NCBI GenBank assembly: GCA_026388315.1 | Contig: JAPLKA010000096.1 | Span: 1-33,256 of the forward strand | DNA from: Pseudomonadota bacterium | GTDB lineage: Bacteria > Desulfobacterota > Syntrophorhabdia > Syntrophorhabdales > Syntrophorhabdaceae | Length of the DNA stretch: 33,256 nt | Direction of reading: 5' to 3' | Shown: in pieces, positions 1 to 7,083 of the stretch | Numbering within the stretch: the stretch's first letter is position 1 | How the letters are laid out: every line of letters begins with the position of its first letter | Position numbers and translations under genes: made by a program | Notes under the pieces: generated by a model | The model's database searches: none | Told to the model about the DNA's origin: nothing | What the model saw: only the letters and a program-made list of their open reading frames with translations

Positions 1-1131
1 CAGAACAGGATTAACGAATACGGTAACACGTATTTCTATTCCGGTGAGACAAGGCTGAACATGCTCGTCAAGGGCCCTGACGCATGGGGCGCAAAGACAG
101 GCGCATTCATCGAAGGTGACTTCAGGGGCGCAAGTATCGGCCAGACTGCTGGCGTATTTGAATTACGTCATGCTTTCATGGAATTTAACTGGACACAGGA
201 CCAGTTGCTCATGGGACAGACATGGAATGAATGGGGCGCATTATTCAGCGGCCCTATCCTTGGTACCCTTGCTTTTAACGAGCTTACCGACGTCATGAAG
301 GGCGCAAGGCAGCCTCAGGTCAGGTGGACACACAAATGGAACAAGAACTTTTCGGGCTTCATCGGTATCTATTCCGAATATAACACGACGGGTAACCCGG
401 GCGCCGCCTCTTCTACTGCATCTGCACAGAATGACAGTGCGCGGTCGCTTATGCCCCACTACATGGGTGAATTTAAATGGCGGACCGACAGTTGCGGTAA
501 GATCGGCCCCTGGCTGACAGAGTTAGCCTTAGGCGGTTTCTACGGCCAGGAAAAAGTCACTTGGTTAGACACCAGCGGGACAAGATGGACAGATGAGAAG
601 GTGAATACCTGGATGATGGCATTAAAGGGCTTTATACCAATCATTCCCGAGAAGAAGGGCAATAAGGCTGGCGCATTTGCATTATCAGGCGCTATGTTCT
701 ATGGCCAGCTACCCACCAACACGGTATATTTGAACGCGAGCGCTAACCCTTATCAGACAGGCGCCACAGCAAACGGCACAAGAAACATATTTACACCCGT
801 AACATACGGTGGTTGGGGCGGTCTGACATACTACTTTACCGATGTAGTATATGTAAACGGTATTTATTCGACCCGTTCAAACAATTTGCCCAGTTATCCA
901 AAAGACCAAACCATAGGTAATAACGCCGTAGTCAAGACCAACCAGATGTACCTTGTAAACATAATGTGGGATGTAAACCCTGCAATAAGGCTCGGTCTTG
1001 AATATTCACGCAATATGACCGGTTACGGCGGATATGGTGCTGATGCAGTAAACGGCGCAGTTGCTGCCGGCAATCTCGACTCACAAGGCAAAGTTGACAA
1101 TGTAAGGATCGGCGCATTTTACTTCTTCTAA
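1..1131 (+). CDS. Outer-membrane porin, 5' end outside the window
   Basis: The reading frame is open from base 1, so the gene starts upstream; the first internal ATG at 61 is not the true start. The visible 376 residues alternate polar and aromatic residues as beta strands do, are rich in Gly, Asn, Tyr and Trp, and end in FYFF. A terminal Phe is the usual signal for outer-membrane barrel assembly. The text around GAFIEGDFRG, LRHAFMEFNW and MGQTWNEWG resembles DcaP-like trimeric porins, which pass small anionic solutes. The family is inferred from this pattern; the substrate cannot be told. A strong terminator follows the stop by about 20 bases, so the gene ends its transcript. Confidence 0.8.
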   Translation, partial: QNRINEYGNTYFYSGETRLNMLVKGPDAWGAKTGAFIEGDFRGASIGQTAGVFELRHAFMEFNWTQDQLLMGQTWNEWGALFSGPILGTLAFNELTDVMKGARQPQVRWTHKWNKNFSGFIGIYSEYNTTGNPGAASSTASAQNDSARSLMPHYMGEFKWRTDSCGKIGPWLTELALGGFYGQEKVTWLDTSGTRWTDEKVNTWMMALKGFIPIIPEKKGNKAGAFALSGAMFYGQLPTNTVYLNASANPYQTGATANGTRNIFTPVTYGGWGGLTYYFTDVVYVNGIYSTRSNNLPSYPKDQTIGNNAVVKTNQMYLVNIMWDVNPAIRLGLEYSRNMTGYGGYGADAVNGAVAAGNLDSQGKVDNVRIGAFYFF

Positions 1132-1150
1132 GATCCGACAGAACAGTATC

Positions 1151-1182
1151 AAAAGGGAGGCTAAAACGCCTCCCTTTTTTTT
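1151..1182 (+). terminator. Rho-independent terminator of the porin gene
   Basis: The stem gggaggc (1155-1161) pairs with gcctccc (1168-1174) across a six-base loop. Flanking A and T runs extend the pairing, and a run of T follows. It lies about 20 bases after the porin stop. Confidence 0.9.
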
Positions 1183-1768
1183 ATCTCTCATCTTAACCGG
1201 TAACTCCTCAGTTTTCTTCACGCTTGCTTTTGAAGAGGCAGTATCAGTGAGGCAACATCAACCTCAGGGTTTTCTGCGATCTTGCCGAGAATGTTTTTGA
1301 AGACGGATTCAAGAGGCTCTTTCCCCCTCTGTTTATTGAGTGCATGAAGCACCGACATGAGGAACATGGTGGACCTCATAGAGCTATATACCAAGTGAAA
1401 GTGAAAGAAACGGTGGGGTTATTGGGTAGAGTAGAGAACTGGCGCCTTGCTGTAGCCGCTTTCGAGTCCCCAAGATTGGGGCCGGACCAAACCAACCCAT
1501 TGAAGTAAGGAGTTTTATGTATGGAAATGGCTAAAGTGCTGTTTTTTGGGGCAATTTGTAAAAAAAGGGGTGTGGTGTGGACGGGGGTTGTGAGTGTGCT
1601 GGCAAGCTACAACCGGAGGCCCGAAGACCTGCCAATGGTTTGTTTTGGTTGCGGCCCTGGCCGCGCTGTGTTCCCTGCGGCCTCAAACAACCCCGCTGAA
1701 AAGCGGGGGAGTGGGCGAGACGAAGAAGGCAGTTATGAATTATACGTTATGAATTTTAATTTTTCCTC
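1183..1768. other. Gene-poor decayed stretch with remnants and small hairpins
   Basis: I see no intact gene here. On the minus strand 1218-1418 is open and could encode a short tail ending in SLILPLQKQA, possibly the end of a lost transposase, but I cannot name the family. On the plus strand, 1521-1772 is open for 83 codons but looks chimeric; only its middle resembles a protein, see the ParB-like remnant at 1575-1634. Two compact hairpins are visible: ccccaagattgggg at 1471-1484, and ccccgct/agcgggg at 1691-1708 closed by a GAAA tetraloop. The stretch looks like the scar of past insertions. Confidence 0.5.
1575..1634 (+). pseudogene. Remnant of a ParB-like gene
   Basis: Translated in the 1521 frame this piece reads VVSVLASYNRRPEDLP. 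The ParB-like gene at 5044 contains FMSDLVSYKRRPEDLS in its own reading frame. At the DNA level 1604-1631 and 5469-5496 match at 25 of 28 positions, and weaker similarity runs upstream for about 25 bases. Nothing ParB-like remains on either side. I take it as a fragment of a second copy or relative of the gene at 5044, lost through rearrangement. Confidence 0.5.
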
Positions 1769-1803
1769 TTGACAAATTGTTGGCACGTTGGTATTTTTAC
1801 CAA
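1769..1803 (+). promoter_or_regulatory. Promoter of the arsR operon with an overlapping operator
   Basis: TTGACA (1769-1774) and TATTTT (1792-1797) are 17 bases apart. The perfect palindrome TTGGTATTTTTACCAA (1788-1803) covers the -10 element. ArsR/SmtB repressors bind such imperfect or perfect inverted repeats at their own promoters, so autorepression of the gene at 1829 is the natural reading. Confidence 0.8.
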
Positions 1804-1828
1804 TAATAAAATTAGAGGATAAACCATT

Positions 1829-2149
1829 ATGATAACCTTCGAAGAAGCAGAAATAAGGAGTAGAATTATTAAGGCCATGTCTCACCCGGTCAGGTTGATG
1901 ATTATTGAGGTGCTCAAGGAAGGTGAATTGTCCTTTTCGAAGATTAATGAAATGTTCGAATCCGATAAATCGACCGTTTCAAAGCACCTCCTCGTATTAA
2001 AAGAGTCAGGGATTGTGTCATCGAAAAAAAGCGGGTCTGACATGATCTACAAGCTGGAAGTACCGTGCATAACGGATTTTTTTGGTTGCGTTACGGCAGT
2101 GATTGAAAATACCGTAAAGAGACAGCAGGCTTGTTTATGCAAAAGATAG
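1829..2149 (+). CDS. ArsR/SmtB-family transcriptional repressor
   Basis: This is a 106-residue winged helix-turn-helix protein, the usual length for the family. RSRIIKAMSHPVRLMIIEVL (about 10-29) is the family opening and DKSTVSKHLLVLKESGI (46-62) is the recognition region. The classical ELCVC-type metal site of helix 3 is absent. Instead cysteines sit in the C-terminal part at 80, 87, 102 and 104, so the inducer may bind there or act by thiol oxidation. ATG 1829 follows an agagga ribosome site by nine bases. It is the first gene of an operon with a permease and thiol-redox proteins, and it probably represses the promoter at 1769-1803. The effector (metalloid, metal or redox) is not decided by the sequence. 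Confidence 0.9.
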   Translation: MITFEEAEIRSRIIKAMSHPVRLMIIEVLKEGELSFSKINEMFESDKSTVSKHLLVLKESGIVSSKKSGSDMIYKLEVPCITDFFGCVTAVIENTVKRQQACLCKR

Positions 2150-2191
2150 AGGATGGTTTTCTCGCAAAGCGCAAGTTAAGAGGTGCATTTC

Positions 2192-3139
2192 ATGCTGAAA
2201 TATTTGGCTGACAGTCTGGTTTACACATTGATAGGGATTCAACCGGGGACACGATTAGGGGACACCCTTAATTTCTTTTTTTATGACACCGCCAAGGTTT
2301 TTCTGCTTTTGATCACTATCATATTCGTCGTTGCAGTCATTCGGAGTTTCTTTCCTCCTGAACGTGCCCGCAAGCTCCTCGGTCATCACCGGGAATATGT
2401 GGGAAACTTTCTTGCTGCTTTGCTTGGTATTGTCACACCCTTCTGTTCCTGTTCTGCGGTGCCGATGTTCATCGGCTTTATTGAATCAGGACTGCCCCTG
2501 GGGGTGACCTTTTCCTTTCTCATTTCATCGCCTGCCGTAAACGAGGTTGCACTGGTCATGCTCTGGGGTCTCTTCGGATGGAAGATTGCCCTCCTTTATA
2601 CCGCTACAGGCATTGCCGTTGCCTTCTTCGGGGGTATTGTCATAGGGAAATTAAAACTGGAACACCTCGTAGAAGAATATGTGTATCAGATCAAGATGGG
2701 CGAATGCGAGATGGCTGTTCCCACGTGGAAGGAGCGGATTGAATATGCCCGGGGCTATACAAAAGACATCCTGAAGAAGGTGTGGATTTTTGTTGTTTTG
2801 GGAATCGGCTTTGGGGCCCTAATCCATGGCTATGTCCCCATGGATTTCGTATTGAAATATGCAGGACCGGGCAACCCTTTTGCTGTGGTTGTAGCGGTGC
2901 TTTTAGGCGTTCCCCTTTATTCGAATGCCGCCGGCACCATCCCCATTGTCCAGGCGCTGGTTGGAAAAGGTTTGCCCATGGGCACAGCGCTTGCCTTCAT
3001 GATGTCCATTGTTGCCATATCTGCGCCAGAGCTGATTATCCTTCGCAATGTTATCAAACCAAAGCTCCTGGCTATCTTTACCGGGATTGTTGCCGTAGCG
3101 ATTATTATTGTTGGCTACTTATTCAACGCTATTTTATAA
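2192..3139 (+). CDS. DUF318/ArsP-type membrane permease
   Basis: This inner-membrane protein has about eight hydrophobic segments. The motif TPFCSCSAVPMFIGF (Cys 85 and Cys 87) followed by SFLISSPAVNEVALV, and the second half-repeat GVPLYSNAAGTIPI, are signatures of the DUF318 (YraQ/ArsP) permeases. Some members export organoarsenicals; others have no known substrate. A GTG at 2183 would add three residues, but aagagg at 2178-2183 lies eight bases before ATG 2192, so I prefer that ATG (315 aa). In many anaerobes this permease is followed by a small thioredoxin, as here. The paired CxC cysteines may bind the substrate or be kept reduced by that neighbour; this is inference. Confidence 0.85.
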   Translation: MLKYLADSLVYTLIGIQPGTRLGDTLNFFFYDTAKVFLLLITIIFVVAVIRSFFPPERARKLLGHHREYVGNFLAALLGIVTPFCSCSAVPMFIGFIESGLPLGVTFSFLISSPAVNEVALVMLWGLFGWKIALLYTATGIAVAFFGGIVIGKLKLEHLVEEYVYQIKMGECEMAVPTWKERIEYARGYTKDILKKVWIFVVLGIGFGALIHGYVPMDFVLKYAGPGNPFAVVVAVLLGVPLYSNAAGTIPIVQALVGKGLPMGTALAFMMSIVAISAPELIILRNVIKPKLLAIFTGIVAVAIIIVGYLFNAIL

Positions 3140-3177
3140 TGAGCTGTGAAAAATATATATGAGGAGGTTACACTTTC

Positions 3178-3405
3178 ATGAAGATTCAAATTTTAGGATC
3201 TGGCTGCCAGAACTGCATGAAGCTTGCCAAGAACGCAGAGGAAGCGGTGAAAGCGAAAGGGACGGAATGTGAGATCGTTAAGGTAACGGATATCAAAGAG
3301 ATCATGAGTTATGGCGTTATGCAAACCCCTGCCATTGCAATCGACGGCAAAGTAAAAAGCGTCGGCAGAGTGCTTTCCGTAGAAGAGATTAAGAAACTAC
3401 TATAA
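3178..3405 (+). CDS. Small thioredoxin-like protein (MTH895/TM0996 type)
   Basis: This 75-residue single-domain thioredoxin fold opens with MKIQILGSGCQNCMKLAKNA; the CQNC at 10-13 is the redox-active pair. GVMQTPAIAIDGKV carries the cis-proline (TPA) typical of thioredoxin folds. Cytoplasmic, with no signal peptide. A perfect gaggagg ribosome site precedes the ATG by about ten bases. Members of this small family often sit beside DUF318 permeases, and probably reduce a cysteine pair in the permease or handle its substrate. The length is normal for the family. Confidence 0.9.
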   Translation: MKIQILGSGCQNCMKLAKNAEEAVKAKGTECEIVKVTDIKEIMSYGVMQTPAIAIDGKVKSVGRVLSVEEIKKLL

Positions 3406-3435
3406 AAACAGGGGTCAAGAACGAGGAGGAAAACC

Positions 3436-3627
3436 ATGCTGGAAGAAAAGGATGTTTGTTGCAGCGGGAACGTGAAAACGCTCATTCTCGCCTGTTCAGG
3501 CGGATCGAATGTGGGTCAGATTTCGAACAATGTAATGATTGAACTGGGCGTCACGAAGAGCCATGACTTCAGTAAACTGGAGGAGGAGACCGGCTCCGTG
3601 CTGGGTTCCGTCACAGCAAAACTATGA
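3436..3627 (+). pseudogene. Truncated DGC-domain (putative zinc-binding) protein
   Basis: The frame encodes 63 residues. ILACSGGSNVGQISNNVMIE (residues 18-37) is the hallmark start of the DGC domain, whose proteins normally run to about 110-130 residues and contain a second Cys motif around DGCPVACA. Here similarity stops after about residue 40 and the DGC and CPxxC parts are missing in all three frames downstream, so the gene looks cut by a deletion. Two adjacent cysteines (8-9) sit at the N-terminus. A good aggagg ribosome site precedes ATG 3436, so the short protein may still be made, and its stop overlaps the next start as ATGA, which would couple translation of the VKOR-DsbA gene. Confidence 0.6.
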
Positions 3628-4628
3628 AAGGGACGCTTTCATCCAGCAAAGAACAGAGACAAAACATCTGTCAAACTGTCTGGAAATGGGCACAATCGAA
3701 AAGATACGTCCTGAATGTAATACTTGCTTGTGCAGCAGTAGCTTTGGAGGTCTACTACAGTATCTGCGGAGGTGAATGCTCTTATCTTCGCGGGAGACTA
3801 TTTGGTATTGATCTGCAATACATCGGCATTGCCTTTATGGCTCTGATTATATTCTTAAGCATTATAAAAAAAGACCTTCTCCTGCTCATTGCTCTTTCTG
3901 CGGGAATTGGGGTTGAAGTGTATCTTATAGGCTTCCAGGTGTGGTACAATACGTACTGCACATACTGTCTTGCATTTGGAGGTGTAATTGTGGTTCTGTT
4001 TTTTCTGAATATTCGTAAAACATTGTCAAAAATTGCAATTTTCTGCGCAGTCCTGACTCTTATGCTTTTCGCTATGTTCTTCAAAGGTTCTGCCACCCCC
4101 TTATATGCAGCGGATACGCTTGTTCCTTCGTTCGGGACAGGCGCCGTTAAAGTGAGGATCTATACGGATTACTTCTGTCCGCCCTGCAGGGCCATGGAGC
4201 CGAAGATTGAACCCATCCTTGCCGAATTGGTGAAAAAGAACATAATTAATCTTACTTTTGTTGATACACCTATCTATAAGTCTTCTGCCCTCTATGCCCG
4301 TTACTTTCTCTACATCCTGAACGAAAAAAATGAGTTTGAATTCGCTCTCCTATCGCGGTCTCTACTGATCGGCGCTTCCCTTGAGAAGATCTCTGATGCA
4401 TCGAAGCTGGAGGCATATCTGAATGGAAAGGGCATCAGATTTAAGGCCTTCGACATCCAACCAACCATTGATATTTTCAATGGCTATTTAAAAAACGACA
4501 AGATTAATGCAACACCAACCTGTGTGATTGAGCAGGATGGAAGGACAGAAAAGATCGCAGGTGGACCGGAAATTACTGATGCGCTCGAACGTTTAAAACG
4601 GGAATCGGTGAAAAAGGCAAAAAAATGA
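3624..4628 (+). CDS. VKOR-DsbA fusion: membrane thiol oxidase with periplasmic thioredoxin domain
   Basis: The N-terminal half (about 28-158) has four to five membrane segments with the VKOR pattern: loop cysteines 48 and 52 in SICGGECSYL and the quinone-side active pair CTYC at 112-115. The C-terminal half (about 172-330) is a DsbA-like thioredoxin fold with the CPPC active site at 185-188 (YTDYFCPPCRAMEPKI) and a cis-Pro in NATPTC at 297-300. Such fusions form disulfides in exported proteins and pass electrons to quinone. ATG 3624 overlaps the stop of the preceding DGC fragment; no ribosome site of its own is evident, so coupling is likely. In this operon it could reset the redox state of the permease or of the small lipoprotein downstream. 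Confidence 0.85.
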   Translation: MKGTLSSSKEQRQNICQTVWKWAQSKRYVLNVILACAAVALEVYYSICGGECSYLRGRLFGIDLQYIGIAFMALIIFLSIIKKDLLLLIALSAGIGVEVYLIGFQVWYNTYCTYCLAFGGVIVVLFFLNIRKTLSKIAIFCAVLTLMLFAMFFKGSATPLYAADTLVPSFGTGAVKVRIYTDYFCPPCRAMEPKIEPILAELVKKNIINLTFVDTPIYKSSALYARYFLYILNEKNEFEFALLSRSLLIGASLEKISDASKLEAYLNGKGIRFKAFDIQPTIDIFNGYLKNDKINATPTCVIEQDGRTEKIAGGPEITDALERLKRESVKKAKK

Positions 4629-4650
4629 TGGAGGAAATAGAGGTATCATT

Positions 4651-4779
4651 ATGAAAACACTGATTATAATTTTGCTGCTATTCGCTATGGGCATTTTCAT
4701 GTATGCATGTTCAACAGCATGTGTTGTTGTCCCAAGAGAAGGGGGTAAAGAACCCGTAACCATCCAGTACCCGAAGTAA
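4651..4779 (+). CDS. Small lipoprotein, 42 aa
   Basis: This short gene starts at ATG 4651 behind gaggaaatagagg. The product begins MKTLIIILLLFAMGIFMYAC, a lysine followed by a hydrophobic stretch and a lipobox-like MYAC with Cys 20 as the lipidation site. A second Cys (24) follows in CSTAC, and the mature tail of about 22 residues is polar. It is separated by 22 bases from the VKOR-DsbA gene in the same direction and is probably the last gene of that operon. I do not recognise the family. A membrane-anchored peptide with two cysteines beside a periplasmic disulfide enzyme is suggestive, not proof, of a partnership. Confidence 0.6.
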   Translation: MKTLIIILLLFAMGIFMYACSTACVVVPREGGKEPVTIQYPK

Positions 4780-5043
4780 TGTTGTGAATACGCAAAGGCG
4801 CCTGCTCTTAACGGCCTGTCGCCCAAATATTTCCAGTTGTCCAAATCTCGCTTCCGCTTGTGAATGAGGCACAAAGTTGTCTTAAAAAATGGGGGAGACT
4901 GAAGGGGGAAGAGGCAAATAACCAATCTTCCAAATCATACCTGTCTGCCTCGTCCAAGGCACAGGCAGGAACAGTTTGGAATTTCGGGTACCCGCTTGCG
5001 GGTGTTGATTATTGGAATTTGCAGTGAACAAGGAGGATAAAGC

Positions 5044-5613
5044 ATGACCGAACAGGAAAAGAGTGGTAGTCCGGAATTCATGTACCTGCCTCTGAAAAGC
5101 ATTATAGTGGAAGAACAGATTCGCTCAGGGATTGATACGGAGGGAGAGTCTTTTAAGACCCTCATGGAATCCATTAAAGACCGGGGCATCTTGGAGCCTG
5201 TCCTTGTAACACCAAAAGACGGCAAATACCTGCTCCCCTACGGGGAAAGGCGTTATCAGGCTGCACAGAAGCTGGAACTGGCATCCATCCCGGCACTTAC
5301 CGTCAATATGATCACCCAGAAGGATGAAATCCTTGCCTATCAGTTAACAGAGAACCTCCAGCGGGAAGACTTCAATCCCATGGATCAGGCCAAGGGAATA
5401 CTCGCATATATCCAGGCGAAACTCCCTGATAAGGGGTACACCGTGGATAGCTTTATGAGTGACTTGGTAAGCTACAAGCGGAGGCCCGAGGATCTGTCAG
5501 ATCAAGTTGCTCCAACGGTTGGAGCAATGGTAGAAATCACCGGAAAGTCAATGTCTACGCTGTTTATATATAGGCAACTTTTGTTTGATGAGGTAAAATG
5601 TGATAACGAATAA
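5044..5613 (+). CDS. ParB-like nuclease-domain protein, C-terminally truncated
   Basis: Residues about 14-115 form a ParB N-terminal domain: LPLKSIIVEEQIRSG, the box GERRYQAAQKL and TENLQREDFNPMDQAKG. A helix-turn-helix begins at EITGKSMSTLFIYRQLL and stops after DEVKCDNE. Chromosomal or plasmid ParB proteins run to about 280 residues or more, so the C-terminal half is lacking at 189 aa. The break coincides with a sharp shift to AT-rich DNA and the start of the SIR2 gene, whose GTG overlaps the last 14 bases. ATG 5044 has an excellent aaggagg site. The 264-base gap upstream holds an acccgc/gcgggt inverted repeat near 4990-5003 and no gene. No parA is present, so a gene-regulatory or relic role is likelier than partition. 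Confidence 0.75.
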   Translation: MTEQEKSGSPEFMYLPLKSIIVEEQIRSGIDTEGESFKTLMESIKDRGILEPVLVTPKDGKYLLPYGERRYQAAQKLELASIPALTVNMITQKDEILAYQLTENLQREDFNPMDQAKGILAYIQAKLPDKGYTVDSFMSDLVSYKRRPEDLSDQVAPTVGAMVEITGKSMSTLFIYRQLLFDEVKCDNE

Positions 5614-6535
5614 TACTGTATTTATTTTAGGAGCTGGTGCAAGTAGTTCTTATGGGTATCCAACCGGAGCCGAATTAAGGCGTAGAATATGCTCAGAATA
5701 TGCAACAAAATTAAACAACCTTCTTACTGGTAATATCATTATTGACGATAATAACCCTTTTACAGAGGTTCACGAAAGCATCAAACTTGCCACAGCATTT
5801 AGAGAGTCAGATATTAAGTCTATTGACCGTTTTCTTGCAATAAACCCTGAATTTTCTGACATAGGTAAAATGGCAATCGCGATGCTTATATTGGATGCCG
5901 AGAAGACTGACATTTTTCGGGATAATCTCGAAGATAACTGGTATTTTTATTTATATAATAAAATGATTGATACTTTTACAACTGGTGAAGCCTACAAATG
6001 GTTTGGAGTAAATAAGATAACTTTTATTACATTTAATTATGATAGATCACTGGAGTATTATCTCTTCAGTCGCCTCAAAAGCCTCTATTACAAGATATCG
6101 GATTCAGAAATAATAGAGCAAATAAATAAAATCCCGATTTACCATGTCTATGGTCAAGTTGATGATCTACCATGGCAGGGTGGAAATAAACAATATGGCT
6201 CCACATATAAATATAATGATATTCATAGTATTAAAGACAGAATAAAAGTAATCTTTGAAAGAACTGATACAGAAATTGAATACATAAGAGCGGCAATTGG
6301 CCAAGCAGAATTAATTTATTTTCTTGGGTTTGGCTATGATAAAATTAATATGAAAGCTATAGGACTCCCAGAGTCTATAAATGCTGGGTCAAAGGTCTTT
6401 GGTACTGCATTCGAAATAACAGAAAAAGAAAAGAGGGATATCATAACTTATTTAACAAGTACAGGAATAATTCAACGCCCTGATGTTAAACTCCGTGACT
6501 GCAATTGTGTTGAGCTTTTGAAGGAATATTTATAA
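5600..6535 (+). CDS. SIR2-family NAD-binding protein, probable defence NADase
   Basis: The protein has 311 residues. VFILGAGASSSYGYPTG (7-23) is the Rossmann GAGAS loop; SIDRFL (74-79), ITFNYDRSLEYYL (143-155), HVYG with the likely catalytic His 182, and IYFLGFGYD (239-247) complete the pattern of SIR2-like domains found in antiphage systems. In those, the domain cleaves NAD and halts the cell. No second domain is visible, so the sensor must lie in the last hundred residues or elsewhere. GTG 5600 follows gaggt by six bases and overlaps the ParB-like stop. Base composition is clearly more AT-rich than the neighbours, a sign of transfer. No partner such as an Argonaute, HerA ATPase or TIR gene lies beside it. 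Confidence 0.75.
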   Translation: MITNNTVFILGAGASSSYGYPTGAELRRRICSEYATKLNNLLTGNIIIDDNNPFTEVHESIKLATAFRESDIKSIDRFLAINPEFSDIGKMAIAMLILDAEKTDIFRDNLEDNWYFYLYNKMIDTFTTGEAYKWFGVNKITFITFNYDRSLEYYLFSRLKSLYYKISDSEIIEQINKIPIYHVYGQVDDLPWQGGNKQYGSTYKYNDIHSIKDRIKVIFERTDTEIEYIRAAIGQAELIYFLGFGYDKINMKAIGLPESINAGSKVFGTAFEITEKEKRDIITYLTSTGIIQRPDVKLRDCNCVELLKEYL

Positions 6536-6768
6536 AAACCTTACTAACAAATTTAAGAAGGTCAAATTTTTTTCGCTCAAAATACAAAATCAAATACCCT
6601 TTGATAATAAGATTAAATACTCTCTTATTTAAGTAACTGTAAGATTATTCGGAAGTGACTTATAACATTTTATGCACTTACACTATCACACCCCCCTTCA
6701 TGTTTAACATGATTTCACTTTTGAAGCTCTCCGATGAGATTAGGATGGCAATTATCCCTCCGCTGTCG

Positions 6769-6816
6769 GGATTAAACCGTACGGAGGGACAATCCACAAT
6801 CCGTACGGTTTAATCC
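6769..6816. repeat. Perfect 16-bp inverted repeat, REP-like hairpin
   Basis: The arm ggattaaaccgtacgg (6769-6784) is the exact reverse complement of 6801-6816, with a 16-base loop. Its right arm continues into a repeated unit found again at 7930-7964. Confidence 0.8.
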
Positions 6817-6831
6817 TGCCGAAGGCGGGAC
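6797..6831. repeat. 35-bp direct repeat, copy 1
   Basis: The 35 bases are identical to 7930-7964. The second half folds by itself (cctgcc-gaa-ggcggg). With copy 2 it brackets the TMEM175-like gene, in the way REP-type or small mobile repeats scatter between genes. Confidence 0.8.
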
Positions 6832-7083
6832 GATGAAAATGGGATGGGGGAAGGTGACATCCACACCAGCTCGCCTCCTTCCCGAAAGCCAGTTTTTAGA
6901 ACCTACGCCAGATATACGACATTATAATTGGTAATCAACACCCAATTATATATTGTTTTTTTTGGTAGATATTGTCGGGTTTTTAGCCATAAAATCGGCA
7001 CGTTCATATTGATAATCTGTTTTTCTTTTGTTATTCATATAGCATGATGAAAAGCAAATTCCTATCAGTCAATTAAAGGAACG

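Larger units (their letters stand above)
6536..7083. other. Intergenic stretch with palindrome and hairpin repeats
   Basis: No gene is seen. The first 120 bases are very AT-rich. A perfect odd palindrome TCATGTTTAACATGA lies at 6698-6712. A strong hairpin follows at 6769-6816 and overlaps a competing stem, ccctccg (6756-6762) with cggaggg (6782-6788), so only one can form at a time. A further stem gggaagg (6848-6854) with ccttccc (6877-6883) comes next. The last 180 bases are AT-rich and lead to the gene at 7084, whose ribosome site is aaagga. Confidence 0.6.

Noticed and set aside
1441-1500. A tRNA-like TTCGAGTC phrase near 1466
   Set aside because: No matching T-stem, acceptor or anticodon arms can be formed around it.
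1521-1772. An 83-codon gene
   Set aside because: Only about 16 codons resemble any protein, and those are a ParB fragment; the rest is GC-skewed and hairpin-rich.
3539-3775. A frameshifted continuation of the DGC protein
   Set aside because: The frame shows none of the DGC or CPxxC motifs expected and lies largely inside the VKOR-DsbA gene.
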